NCBI GenBank assembly: GCA_039545355.1
Contig: BCJJ01000001.1
Coordinates: forward strand, 2,044,570 to 2,108,569
Reading direction: 5' to 3'
From: Trichosporon coremiiforme
Taxonomy: Eukaryota > Basidiomycota > Tremellomycetes > Trichosporonales > Trichosporonaceae
Length of the DNA stretch: 64,000 bases
Of the stretch, positions 10,701-21,114 are shown piece after piece (the first letter of the stretch is position 1; every line of letters begins with the position of its first letter). Made by a program: the position numbers and the translations under genes. Under the pieces are notes generated by a model. That model saw nothing but the letters and a program-made list of their open reading frames with translations. It did not search any database and had not been told where the DNA came from.

Positions 10701-11554
10701 ATGCCTGCGGTGAGGAGGCCCGTGGACTCGGACGCGGGTTCATAGCGGACGATGGGAGATAATACGAGCGCGATCAGAACGGGGAACGCGAGCAAGCGCA
10801 GACACGATGTCGGGAGCACGAGGATGGACCAGAGCTTGTCGGCGTTGTCGTACGCTGCTGTGTCAGCTTCAAAAGCAATGATCGCGAAGCTGTGCGATGC
10901 GAATGCGCAGGCAGGTCGAGTGTTGTCTCCACCGGAGTGTGTCTTCCCTGTGACCGTTCCTCGATCACCCTAGGTCTGAAGGCCAGATCGACCCGCCTTC
11001 CTCATTCTCGCTCCTGGCAACGCCACGCCCCTGCGATGTGTGCGATGCGCGCGCCATGTCGTGCGATATGTGCCGTCTGCGTGCAAACTTCAGCAGCCAG
11101 TGTACTCACGGATAGAGATCTCCCTGCGCACCGAGAGAACGAGGTTGGGCACCTCGAGGCCAAATCCGAGCAGAGTGAGAACGATGAGCCAGTAGCTGCC
11201 CCAGCGGAGGCGCCACTCGGAGCAGAGAGCCGCGAGGGCATAGCTGGACAGGCCGCCGACGACCCACCAAGCCGACGAGAGGATCCACCAGCGTGCGTGC
11301 TCGCCGGCATGAGGGCGATAAGGCGACGTGAGGAGGTCGAGAACGAGAACGACGCCTTCGGCGAAGAATGTGATGGCGATGAAGCACAGAACAGTCAGAA
11401 TCAGGCTGCGGCGCGGCGTGACTGTCTTGACGGTGATTGCGCGGACGCCCTCTGGCGCCGCTGGCGGGGTTGCGGGCGGAAACGCGAGCGCTATTGCAGG
11501 AAGGAGGGTGACGCATGGCGTCACCACATGTAGAATCTCGAGCGCGTGGTGCAT
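7778..11554 (-). CDS. HMT1/ABCB6-type ABC half transporter with long acidic/Ser-rich tail
   Basis: Exons 11554-11110 and 10854-7778 (1173 aa); the 255-nt intron has a GTGAGT donor and a GCTGACACAGCAG acceptor. The N-terminal ~180 residues carry extra hydrophobic helices, as in the heavy-metal-tolerance Hmt1/ABCB6 group. A six-helix ABC membrane domain follows, then one nucleotide-binding domain: Walker A GESGAGKST (about residue 670), signature LSGGEKQRVSLAR (about 774), Walker B ILVLDEATSALD (about 794) and H-loop IAHRLSTI (about 832). Relatives sit in the vacuolar or mitochondrial membrane and move phytochelatins, glutathione conjugates or porphyrins; the substrate here is not readable. The last ~250 residues are an unusual low-complexity tail rich in Ser, Lys, Glu and Pro, with repeated KKPESTKK-like units. 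As a half transporter it should act as a homodimer. Confidence 0.9.
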
Positions 11555-13224
11555 CGCGGCGCCGGGACTCGGGGGGGATGGGATTCGGGGTGGTCGCTCT
11601 GGTTGGAGTTGGGGAGCGTGATGTGAATGTGATTGAAAGAAATATCTTGTGCACTGGGCAACGATGAGTTCGAGGTGACTGGCGGGCCAGTGGAGGTGAT
11701 GGACGCCGCGCGCACGGGTGGTCTGGTGGTCTGGTCTGGGTGGTCAGCCGAGCACCCGTAGTAGCAGTTGCTAGCAGCGAGCGATGATGCAACTAGTTGC
11801 CGACGGTCCAGGGTCGACGGCCTGGCAGGCTGAGCATGGCTGAGCATTGAAGCAGATTCAGGCGACAGGGGCGGGAGCATTCTCTGCGGTGATAGGTCAG
11901 CTCGATCAGATCGCACGCAGCATTCATCTACTTTCAGCGACCGAAGCGAGCATTGCTTTGGCGCTTTGGGTGGCAAACAGCGAGCAAACAAACCTTTCGG
12001 CGCGCCTTTTCTAACTCCAGCAGGTAGCGCGGCAATGGCTTGCAGGGAGCAGGGATATAGAGGACGTACAGGATCACAGGACAGGACCGTAGTTGCACAC
12101 CTGGAGGCGTGCACGCGGCTTCAGCGTCGGGGATCACCCTGCCGCCGCCCTACACGGCGTACCCCTGTTGCACCTGCAGTCACGACAAGGAAGGGAAGGC
12201 TAGAGCAAAGTTGACCCGTAGTCAGGCGTGTATCAGTCGCCGGCGAATCGCCTGAGCGTACACTCAGGCGTGTCCAGGAAGACAGGTCCGTGCTGCATTC
12301 AGACCCGTGTGGCGTGGGGCGGCAGGAGCGCCGAGCGCGGCGAGTCTGGTCGATCTGGCAAGCGGAGCCACCCGCTTCCTTTGTACTACACTCTGTCTTT
12401 CTCTAGAGGAAGAGCGGGTAGAGCGAGTAGTGATTCAGCACGAGACCAAAAGAATGCACGCCAGAACAAGTGTCTCGTGTACAGTGGGTCGCGCGCATCT
12501 GCGTATCCGTGCGCCGCGGCGCGTGCTACGAATCACGCGTAGAGCTAGCAGAGCTACGGATACTAGCGGGAAGGTGGTGGTCACGATACTGGAAGAAGCA
12601 GGAGGCACCAGTCACCCACCTGACCTGTCTGTCGCGCCTGACCTGTCTGACCCCGCATCCCTGTCGCGCGTTTTGTCAGGCGTGCCGGACGTCAATCGAC
12701 TACGCCCCGATCGCCGAGACAGAACGCAGTACGTCTACTTGACTCTGCTCCGTCCACTGGCGTCAGATGCGTCATTGATCGGTAACCACACGCGCCCTGG
12801 AACTACAGAACATCAGACTAGAAGAACGGAAGAGTGCGCTGAAGATGTAGATATGTAGAGCTCACAGCCGGTTGCGAAGCACTGCTGAAACTCCCGGGAG
12901 GTCGTCCGACCCGCGGATCGTCCTTTAACAGCTGGATAACGCATAAACGTAGACATTTGCATGAAGCTACCTAGCCATCTAAGGCGCGAATTGCGCGCAC
13001 ACGCGTGGGGTCCTAGGGGGAATACACACGTATGAATTAGGGAGAAGAGCGAGAGAGGGATAGCGAGAGACACACAGGCGCAAGCGAGGGCCAAGCGGGC
13101 CCGCGCTCGGCCTGCTGCAGTGGTAGTTTAAAGGGTTGGGTATTGAATCGTCATCATGGGTTTGTGGGGTAGAGACCGGAGAGGCCGGAGAGGAGCCGGG
13201 GAGCCGGGGGATGCGGCCGGCGCC
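11555..13224. other. Long intergenic region
   Basis: 1.67 kb upstream of the ABC transporter and downstream of the t-SNARE gene. It includes a 183-residue open frame (12307-12858, plus) with no recognisable domain, signal peptide or splice support; I judge it chance. A short direct repeat of about 13 bp (CCTGACCTGTCTG) occurs twice near 12620-12652. No RNA gene seen. Confidence 0.45.
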
Positions 13225-14674
13225 TTACTTGTTGTTCTTAACAGCGAGGGGGACGGCGACAGCGACGACGATGATGATGATGATGATGATACAGATCCAG
13301 AAGCAGATCCACTTTTTCCTGCGGGCGGCCTTGGCCTTCTTGATCGCGCCGTCGAGCTCGCGGTTGCCCTGGTCCATGTCGGTGTGGACCGCGGCCATCT
13401 GGTTGTCGATCTCGGTGATCGCCTCGTCCTGCTGCTCGACGAGCATCGAGAGCTCGTTGAACATCTGCGCGAGCTCGGTCATCGTCCGCTCGATCTTCTG
13501 GATCTCGGCGTGGCGCTCCTGCACCTCGCGGTACGCCGTGCGCGCGGCACCGTAGCGGTTCGTGTTCAGCAGGGCCTGCGAGAACACCTGCGGGTTGTCG
13601 CTCTCAGTGACCTCCTTGATCTCCTCGGGGGTCGCATCGGGCTTGACAATCTTGAACTGGCGTGCTGCCCGCTCCTGGGTCTTTACTCGGTACTCCTTCT
13701 CGATCTGCTGGTGCTCCTGCAGCAGGTTCTGGAGCCTCGTCTTGGCGGTCGCAGCCTGCGTCTTCTCGTTCTTGCCCTTCGCGACCTTGTACAGCTGCTT
13801 GACGGAAGCCTGGCACGAGTTACGCGCCTGGCGGGCCTCCTCAGCGAGCTGGTCGGCATACGCGATCGAGTTTGAGTCGGTCGAGTTCTGTCGTCAGCTT
13901 CCTCTTGCTACCCACGCAGCGGTTCCGTCTGGCGCAGCCATATCTTTGAAATGCGCGTAATGACGAACGGCATTTCAACGTCGCCCGAAGCGAGCACGAG
14001 CCGATCGCCAGCACACAGATGAGCCCCTCTCACACACGGAGGGATGCTCAAACCCTACGGCCCCGCCTTCTGTTTCGCACTCACAAGGATTTGCTGGTGC
14101 GCTTGTGACACTGATCGGATCTTCTCCTGGAGCGCATCGAGCTCAGCGTTGGTCGCGCTCAGCTGCGACCAGAAGTCGCCGCCGCCGGCACCACCACCGT
14201 TGAGACCATCGCTGTAGGGGTTCGGCGAGTTCAGGCCGCCCATGGCGTATTGGTCCTGCTGACCGTAAGCGCCGCCGGCGCCGTAGCCGCCAACCTGCTG
14301 CTGGGGGGGAGGGTACCCGGTAGCGGCCTGAGCGTAGGGGTTGTCGCCCTGCGAGGGGATCGAGGGGTTGGTCCTGCATTCGTTAGACATGTGCTACTTG
14401 CGGAGTGGAGTCTGGAGGTCGCGAAAGTCTCAAGAAGGAAGCTTGGGCGCCTGCTTGAGAAACGTACTCGTAGGACTGTTTGGGTCAGCGCATGCATTGT
14501 TTAGAAGGCGGAGTCGGCGGAAAGCGCAGAGAACAAAACATCAGAGCGGCGGCGGCGAAGCAGCAAGAAGCCTGTCTGCACATGCCCGCCCTGCCCAGCA
14601 CGCTGTGCTCTCTGTGCTATCTGCCTCGTCAGAGCAATGAAACTCACGGGCTGCTGGAGTCTGTTACGAGCCAT
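13225..14674 (-). CDS. SSO1: Plasma-membrane syntaxin (Sso1/Sso2-type t-SNARE)
   Basis: Exons 14674-14648, 14475-14468 (only 8 nt), 14373-14085 and 13887-13225 give 328 aa in phase. The protein has a Gly/Gln/Tyr/Pro-rich N-terminus, a three-helix regulatory region (DFWSQLSATNAELDALQEKI, then ARNSCQASVKQLYKVAKGK), the family-typical FKIVKPDATPEEIKEV and VFSQALLNTNR stretches, a SNARE helix with its central Gln layer (MFNELSMLVEQQDEAI), a basic patch and a C-terminal anchor with seven Ile in a row. Sso proteins pair with Sec9 and Snc for exocytosis. A simpler start at the in-frame ATG 14390 exists, but it overlaps a CTAAC branch site and acceptor, and the longer model starts with MARNRLQQ in the better position. 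Introns are 172, 94 and 197 nt, long for this genome. Confidence 0.88.
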
Positions 14675-16361
14675 GTCGGAAGTTTGTTGCAAGTATCAGG
14701 GGTTCAAGGTGGAGAGGTGGAGGGGCCTGGATCCTGAGGGTCGAGGGGGTCGATGCGCTCTGTCCAGTGGTTGTTCGGTGCAGTCGAGGGATGCGATGCG
14801 CGGGTGGGAGAGATGGATGCAAGAATGCGGTGTTGTGGTGTTGATGAGTTTAGAAAAGTAATGTGAGGGTGAGGGGGAGATAATGGCGAAGGGTCCACGA
14901 ATGTCGTGTCGTCGAAGAAGGGAGGGTACGGCGGCACGGGGGGATACGCGGGGGCGGGTTGAATTATTTGAGTAAAGAGGCAACAGAGAAGTAGTGAATC
15001 GAGTGTTCCAGAGACGAAGCAAGCGGATTCGAGAGAGAGAGAGAGGAAGAGAGAATGAGAGTGAGAGAGTGAGTGGACACTGATCCGGTAGAAGATAGGA
15101 CAGAGGATGCAGAAGTAAAGAGCAGGAGACTGGCGGTGCGCAGTACAGTGGGACGTGGTGCATAGAGTACGGGCGTGCACAGGCAGGGCACTAGTGCCCG
15201 GGGCCAGCCTAAGGCAGCCAGCCAGCAGCCAGTGCAGTGAGCCTGAGCCAGAGCCTGAGGCAGGTGCGGAAGCTGGGCGCTTGGGCTGGACTTGCCGGGC
15301 ACACCGGGGCAGTTGGGCAGTCGAGGTGGATCGATGGACGGTCAAAGTTGCTTCGCCGGGTGGTCCAGCCTGGACACCACTCCATTCAGCAGCACCGCCA
15401 GGTCTGCCAGGCTAGAGCCGACCGGCTCACCATTCCAGGGCCCAGCGCAGACTATACGACTGAGCGGTGCCTTCCTGCAGTGCAATCGTCCCAGAGCGCC
15501 AGCCACGCCTGCCAGGGCGAGGGACCGGGGGTGTTTGCGTCCACGCGAACGCCCCTTAGCCCCGGCCCACCGCCCCTTGGCCAATGTCAACTTTTTCATG
15601 CCGCAGCTCCCTCATGTCCATTTTGCCTCCGCTAATCGGTCTCTGGCCAGATCTCTATTGCGTAGGGCCCCGAAATACGACGGTCTATTGTCAGGCGACC
15701 CAAATCACTTTTAAGGGCACTGGGGGGCACAATCGAATGCCGTCGTTTGGTCGTTCAGGCTCGGAGTAATGTCGCCGCCTGGCTTCTGACCAATCGACCA
15801 GGCCGCAGCCTGCGCAGACATGGCATGATAACGCCCCCGCCCCCGCAGCCTGCATCGCCCTCCAGCGCGCTGATGAGTCGTCCATGAGCTCATGCATGAC
15901 CTCAGTCGTCTGACCAGCCACTCAGCTCTCTGCCCTAGCCACTGATTCGGCAGCCAAGGTGGAAAGCGTGCGCATCGGACATCGCCCCCGCCTCCATCCC
16001 TCCACTCTGATCACGGACATCAGTGCCTCACTCTCTCGGCACGGGCAGACCATCGCCTCCGCCACCCATTCCACTGACTCGATCGTACATCGCCTCCGCC
16101 CTGGCTGGCCAGACTCTCGGAGCCATCTCGTACGCTCTGTCCACTCGATGGGCTGTGGGACCGTGCTCTCTCCACTCTCCACTTGAAAGCTATCGAGAAG
16201 TGCCTTCTCTACTTGATGAACACGGGACGATCGCTGATGAATCGTTGCGACGCCCATAGAGGTGGGGTTCAGCCGCCGTCGCTGTGAATAGATCGTAACT
16301 CCAGCTCTCTAAGATGCATACAGCTCTACGACGCCAGCAACTCAGCTAGCAGCTCGTTCGT
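14675..16361. other. Long intergenic region upstream of SSO
   Basis: 1.69 kb between the SSO start and the EMC7 stop, both on the minus strand. It contains a GA-rich tract (15031-15073) and G-rich segments. Overlapping frames of 110-215 aa on both strands (for example 14704-15345) are low-complexity and lack splice, domain or start support. I see no gene here. Confidence 0.45.
15031..15073. repeat. GA/CT-rich simple sequence tract
   Basis: Imperfect (GA)n run beginning with eight GA units, continuing as GA-rich sequence. On the minus strand it is a CT tract about 360-400 bp upstream of the SSO start, where it could be a promoter or 5' UTR pyrimidine tract. Confidence 0.7.
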
Positions 16362-17579
16362 CTATCGCCGCTTGCCACCTCGCTTACCAGCATTGCCACC
16401 GCGGCCGCCGCCCCCGGGCGCCGGGCTGCCCGGCTTCGGGCTATCGGCCATGAGGTGGTTGGCGAGCCTGAAGAGTTAGCTAGCTATAGGCGACGCAAAG
16501 CTTGCGACTGCACTCCTTCCTGCCGACAAGCATACCAGCAGATAAGGGCAGACGGGCTGAACGGACAGCCAAGCTCATGCAAGCGCTGCGCGTTCGCATA
16601 CTCACTGAGCACCAGCATCTCCCGACATAATGCTGTTCATCTTCTTCCTCGCCTCAGCGATGTCCTTCGCCATCTCGGGGTCGTTCTCAAGCGAGGCCTG
16701 TCGTCAGCTAGGATCCTCCTCTGCAGCTCAGCTCTCAGCCTGACTCACGGTAAGACGGGGAAGAAGTACAGCCATGACGGTCGTTCCGATCATGAGCAGG
16801 ACCATAGGGCTCTTGAGCATGCCGAGAATCTGCATGCTCGGCGCAGAGGTGTAGTACTGCTCCTTCTGCGTAGCAGTAACCTGGAGCGGGTACGCCAGGC
16901 TGCCGCTCGTGGTCGGCAGGGCCTGGCGGTTCGGGTAGTAGGTCTGAACATGAACTTCAGACTTCGGCTTCGGCTGCTCCTCGCCGTCCTTCTTCTCCTC
17001 GCCTTCCTTGGCTTTGGTCTCCTGCGGCTCGGCGGTCTCAGTAGCCTTGGCAGCCTTCAGCGCCTCCTCGTCGGGAATCGTAACGATGAACTGAGATTAG
17101 TTGATGCCGAGGGACGAACAACTCACCCCGCTCATGTCGTAACCCGGCACGATGGCCTGGACAACATGCTGTCCTGAAGAAACCTCACTGATGCGTCAGC
17201 TACCCAGTTGACCCTGCAAACTTACATCGCGAAGCTTCCATCGGCGCGGAACGGCACACGCTTCTCAAAGTCGACCTCGATGCGCGACTCGAGCGGTACG
17301 GAGGTCGAGTCTGCTGTCAGCTGCAGGTTTGAGGACTTTAAAGCGAAGGGATAGAAGACCCCTCAATATTAACTGATTCTCTACTCGTGTTCACTGCACC
17401 ACGAAAGCAGTAAGACGTCTTCCTCCAAAGGAAGGCGAGGGATACTCACTCAGCACGGCATTAGGCAGTATCGAGCCCGTCAGCTTGAACCCGAGCACGG
17501 GAGACGCCCTGAGGTCAGCTTCCCATCAATTCAGTCAGGTATTTTCAGCTCACAGAATCAAGAGGGTGCTGGCAAGCAT
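16362..17579 (-). CDS. EMC7: ER membrane protein complex subunit 7 (EMC7)
   Basis: Seven exons (17579-17554, 17508-17450, 17310-17226, 17187-17127, 17090-16749, 16697-16606, 16467-16362) join in phase to 256 aa. No single frame shows this gene; it was rebuilt from GTGAGT/GTAAGT donors and GCTGAC or CTAAC branches. Start MLASTLLILASP is a signal peptide. A beta-sandwich luminal domain follows (FRADGSFAIEVSSGQHVVQAIVPGYD, matching EMC7's DGSF...GSYVV pattern), then an acidic/Lys-rich insert, then the EMC7 hallmark YPLQ segment and one transmembrane helix (ILGMLKSPMVLLMIGTTVMAVLLPRL) followed by NDPEMAKDIAEARKKM, the counterpart of the animal sequence with DPDM. The tail is Gly/Arg/Lys-rich. EMC inserts tail-anchored and multipass proteins into the ER. 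Confidence 0.88.
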
Positions 17580-17838
17580 GGCGATGGCACACAGGTTAAG
17601 ATGTTGTTGAAGTTGTTCGAGCGACGAAGCAGTTAGCCGCTGATGACGCGGGGCCCTGAATGAGACACTTGGTGGAGGCTGCCAGTTGGAACGCGAGATG
17701 CTTCCGTCGATTGTGTGGCTCAAGGCACCCCAGCTACAATATCAACGCTGCTGTGCATAGAGTGCGACGAGGAAGACAACATTGCAGCAGAAGGAAGGTA
17801 TTCACAAACAAGTTTCATTTTGGCTTTACGATGTACAA
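17580..17838. other. Short intergenic region
   Basis: 259 bp upstream of EMC7 and downstream of the orphan gene's stop. No element recognised. Confidence 0.5.
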
Positions 17839-19311
17839 CTACCACGACTGCATGAGACCGAACTCGACCCATCCGACCTCAACCTCTCTCTCCAAAACAG
17901 CGGTCGGGCTGACCTCGCGCCAGCTCTCGACGACGCCGTCGTTCTCGCTGGGAAAGACGCTCCAGGCGTAGGACCTCTCGAGGCTCTGGTCCTCCAGGCT
18001 CGCAAGGCTGCCGAGCAGAGAGCCAGGCGGCGAGCTCTCCCAGTCGCTGGGCGAGGAGGGGCTGTTCACACTCTCAATGTCGAGCGTGTCCGGCGTCAAC
18101 GTGCCCGAGGAAGGAGGGAAGGACTCGCTGAGCCACTGCGAGGGCTCGCACTCGTAGCTGATCTGGCTCAAATCGACCCGACTCATATCCATGCTCGGCA
18201 TGACAAGCTCGGTGGTGCGCTCCGGCTCGTAGCTGAGAGTTCGTGTCTGACGAGGGCGCTCCGAGGAGCGATCGCCCCACGGCGCACGCATTGCGTCAAC
18301 CTCATTGGCACTGAGAACAGCGCGCTCGGTTAGGACGCCGATGTCAACGATATCGCCGAGAAGCTCGCGCACGTCTTCAGCGCATCGCTCTGAGAACACA
18401 ACTCGCAAGATATCGGGGTTCCCGTCCGCGTCGAGACTGACTTCGAGCGTTGTCGCGGGGAAGCCGCGCGGGTCAAGTACGCCGAGAGCGTCGAGTTTCG
18501 AGAGGAGCGGAATGATTCGAGCGCCGGCCGTTGCGTAGGCTTCGTGCAGCGGCATGAGACCTTGTGTGAGCCCAGCTAGGATTGCGACTCCGACTTCGGC
18601 GTCGGCGTACGATATACGCGGCGTCGGGTCGAGGAGCGCATCGAGGCTCGGCGCGAGCGCGAGAGACAGCGTCGTAACGTGGCCGGGGGTGAGGAGGAGC
18701 TCGGGCACGGGAGGGAGGGGGACCTCGGTCTCCTGGCGCTGGAAGGGGAGGGGGAAGTAGGCCGCGAGGTCGCGGATCTTACCCTCGGTCGAGCACGAGG
18801 TCACGGAGGCACCGCAAGAGCGGCGCTGCTGGCGCTGGAGGCGGGACTTGGTGCGCTGAGCGGCGGCCCGGCGGGTCGGGCGGCGTACGTAGGGCGTGTA
18901 GCGGGTGGGCTTAGGGAGGTCATCCTCGTCGAGGAGCTGAGCGAAAGCACGGAGGATGACGGGAACATTCTGAGCGCCGCCGGGAATGCTGCCGACGGGC
19001 GGGGCAGTAGCGAAAGTGCGCGCCTTGCCGAGACCGACGTTCTGGACGCCGCCTCGGGGACGAGCAGCAGAGGCAAAAGACGGCGTGCCGTAGCGCACGC
19101 TGCGGGCGTGGGCGAAGTTGGGAGGCGGGAGCGAGCGCGTTGTGCGCGGTCCGCGTAGGACGGGGTGCGGCGGGGCCGGCGCCGTTACGAGCGTGCGCGG
19201 CGCGGCGGCAAGCCGTTTAGCGACTTGCTTCAGCACACGAGGCGCACGCAGGGCGGCGGCCCCCTTGCGTAGGAGGGTCGACACCGAGGTACTTGTGTAT
19301 CGTCCGATCAT
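17839..19311 (-). CDS. Orphan protein with mitochondrial-like N-terminus
   Basis: One exon, 490 aa, real ATG at 19311. I do not recognise the family. The first ~45 residues (MIGRYTSTSVSTLLRKGAAA and on) are rich in Arg, Ala, Ser and Leu, have no acidic residue, and can form an amphipathic helix: a typical mitochondrial presequence. A second basic, Ala-rich stretch follows to about residue 160. The middle (about 190-330) looks globular, with hydrophobic strands such as VTTLSLALAPSLDALLD and VGVAILAGLTQGLMPLHEAY. The last 130 residues are Ser/Glu/Pro-rich and acidic. Codon use matches neighbours and the frame is long and G+C-rich, so expression is likely. Mitochondrial location is inference. 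Confidence 0.7.
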   Translation of the reverse strand: MIGRYTSTSVSTLLRKGAAALRAPRVLKQVAKRLAAAPRTLVTAPAPPHPVLRGPRTTRSLPPPNFAHARSVRYGTPSFASAARPRGGVQNVGLGKARTFATAPPVGSIPGGAQNVPVILRAFAQLLDEDDLPKPTRYTPYVRRPTRRAAAQRTKSRLQRQQRRSCGASVTSCSTEGKIRDLAAYFPLPFQRQETEVPLPPVPELLLTPGHVTTLSLALAPSLDALLDPTPRISYADAEVGVAILAGLTQGLMPLHEAYATAGARIIPLLSKLDALGVLDPRGFPATTLEVSLDADGNPDILRVVFSERCAEDVRELLGDIVDIGVLTERAVLSANEVDAMRAPWGDRSSERPRQTRTLSYEPERTTELVMPSMDMSRVDLSQISYECEPSQWLSESFPPSSGTLTPDTLDIESVNSPSSPSDWESSPPGSLLGSLASLEDQSLERSYAWSVFPSENDGVVESWREVSPTAVLEREVEVGWVEFGLMQSW

Positions 19312-19820
19312 TGCTTAGAGCATGGTGAGTGGTGTGTGCGATGGAGACTCCAGAAGCAAACCTCGCTGTAGATATACATGACGCAAGACGATGGAAGACC
19401 GACAGAAGTGCCCGTGCCGAACGCACAAACGACGACGCGCGTTGCCACCTGCCGAAGCGACACTCAGCTTTCGGCAGGTCCCAGGCACGGGTATTCCACG
19501 GTAGCAACGCCGATCACCGCCGCTCATCTGCGAAAGCTTGCACCGCTTAACGCCCTCCGACAGCTTAGGCATGCAATGCAGGCGCGGGCACATGCATCTC
19601 AGCCTGGAGCGACAGGATATGACTGTTTTATTCATGCAATGCTGAAGCACAGCTCCAACTATGCCGAGAACTGGCTCTGCGTTAATTGAGGCTCCACCGG
19701 AGTCTTCGGTCTGTCAGTAACGTAACAAAATATGCATGAGCCATGAAACGCTCCAGGCTTGCGATCATGTTTTGGTATGAGCTTCTCAAATCCTACAACA
19801 GCACGACAGCATCTATATGT
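19312..19820. other. Intergenic region
   Basis: 509 bp upstream of the orphan gene and downstream of the HIT gene stop. Short frames only; nothing recognised. Confidence 0.5.
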
Positions 19821-20581
19821 CTAGTTGGGCAGGGCGGTCGCCTGCTCCATGAGCCCACGAAGCCAGTCCGCCTCCTTCTGCATCTCCTCCTGGCTCCTCG
19901 GCTTCCGGTCCTCGTCGCGGGGCACCTGCCACCCTTCTGTTTCCCGCTTCTTGCGGGCTGCGGCGATAGCGGCTTCGCGATGCGTCTCTGCGCTATCATG
20001 GTCTCCGCTGGCACTCGAGGCGACACGGCTGGCGGCCTCGGCGATTGTCTCCGGCGTCTTCCCCTCCGCCTGGGCCTTCAGGTCACCCTTCAGTTCCTTT
20101 TCGCTCTTCTCCAGCGCGGGGTACACGCGGTCGGTGTCGCCTCCGAAATCCTTGGATGTCCGTGGGATGATGTGTACGTGCACGTGGGGTACCGACTGAC
20201 CAGCGGCGACGCCATCCTGATTTGTCAGCCAAGAGTAAACACAGCTGAAAGGTGTACTAACCTGGACGGCAATGTTCAGCGCCTCGGCCCTATACGCCTT
20301 CTCGATCACTCGACCAACGCTCTGAACACTGTTGAAGAGGTCGGACACCTCATTCGGCCGGAGGTCCGCTAGCCGTGGAACCACGCGTTTCGAGATGATG
20401 AGGACGTCTGGCATCAGTTCAATGAAGCAGCTCATAACTCACGCCCCGGCCTTAGCGGCTTCAGGTTGACGATGCCCAGGGATAACGGAGTCTCGAAGAA
20501 GACTGGGCTGTCAGTTTTCAGTGACGCATGCAACATACCCTGCCGAGTGACATCGAACACCGAGAAGAGGTGGCGCGACAT
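19821..20581 (-). CDS. HNT2: HIT-family hydrolase, FHIT/Hnt2-like (diadenosine polyphosphate hydrolase)
   Basis: Exons 20581-20539, 20502-20443, 20407-20262 and 20216-19821 (214 aa), phases consistent; introns of 36, 35 and 45 nt. The joined sequence matches the Fhit layout: FSVFDVTRQVFFETPLSLG, then VNLKPLRPGHVLIISKRVV, then NIAVQDGVAAGQSVPHVHVHIIPR with the His triad H-V-H-V-H and the family's QDG...AGQ. Fhit enzymes cleave Ap3A/Ap4A to AMP plus ADP or ATP. The C-terminal 90 residues are charged and helical, as in fungal Hnt2. The third intron (20261-20217) is a multiple of three with no stop, so its retention would add 15 residues just before the catalytic motif. Confidence 0.9.
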
Positions 20582-21114
20582 GGTGCTTATGCGAGTGCTA
20601 TGAGACTGCCAGAACAATGCGTGCAGAAGGTGGTGTGTGGTTCCGGTGACCGTTCAGTGATGCTCGAGGTCACTGGATGGGGACAGAGAGGTCACGTGTG
20701 AAGAAACGCGTGGTGAGAGCATGGCGCTGTGCCCAAATTACTCGCCACCCAGGCACGGTTGTTGTGTTGCTTCGCGTTCCAGGCTGACTGCTCACTGCGT
20801 GCTTGCATGTGGGAGAGTGTTGGGTCAACTCATGAGTCGCACTAAGCAACTACGGCTGATCCAGCTCCGTTCCGCCAGCAAGTTGGTATGCGTGCTCACG
20901 ATCCCTTGTCCTCGAGAGTTCTCACCAACACACTCTTCCTCTCTTTGCAACTTCGCCGTCTCCTGCTTCACTCACCCAGCCTCCTCACGGGATCCCGCCC
21001 CGGAAAGGTAGAAGGTGCCTCCTCGCCCGCCTCCTTGCTTTCGCCTTTGTCTTTTGTCACCCTGCACCTGCGGTAGACCTACGCCTCCGCTGCTCATACC
21101 CTGCGCTTATCAAC
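20582..21114. promoter_or_regulatory. Bidirectional promoter region, HIT gene / triple-repeat gene
   Basis: 533 bp between divergent start codons. No TATA box is obvious. Pyrimidine-rich stretches occur upstream of 21115 on the plus strand. Confidence 0.45.

Noticed and set aside
12307..12858. 183-aa plus-strand frame in the ABC/SSO intergenic region
   Set aside because: No domain, signal peptide, splice site or promoter support; composition fits chance in G+C-rich DNA.
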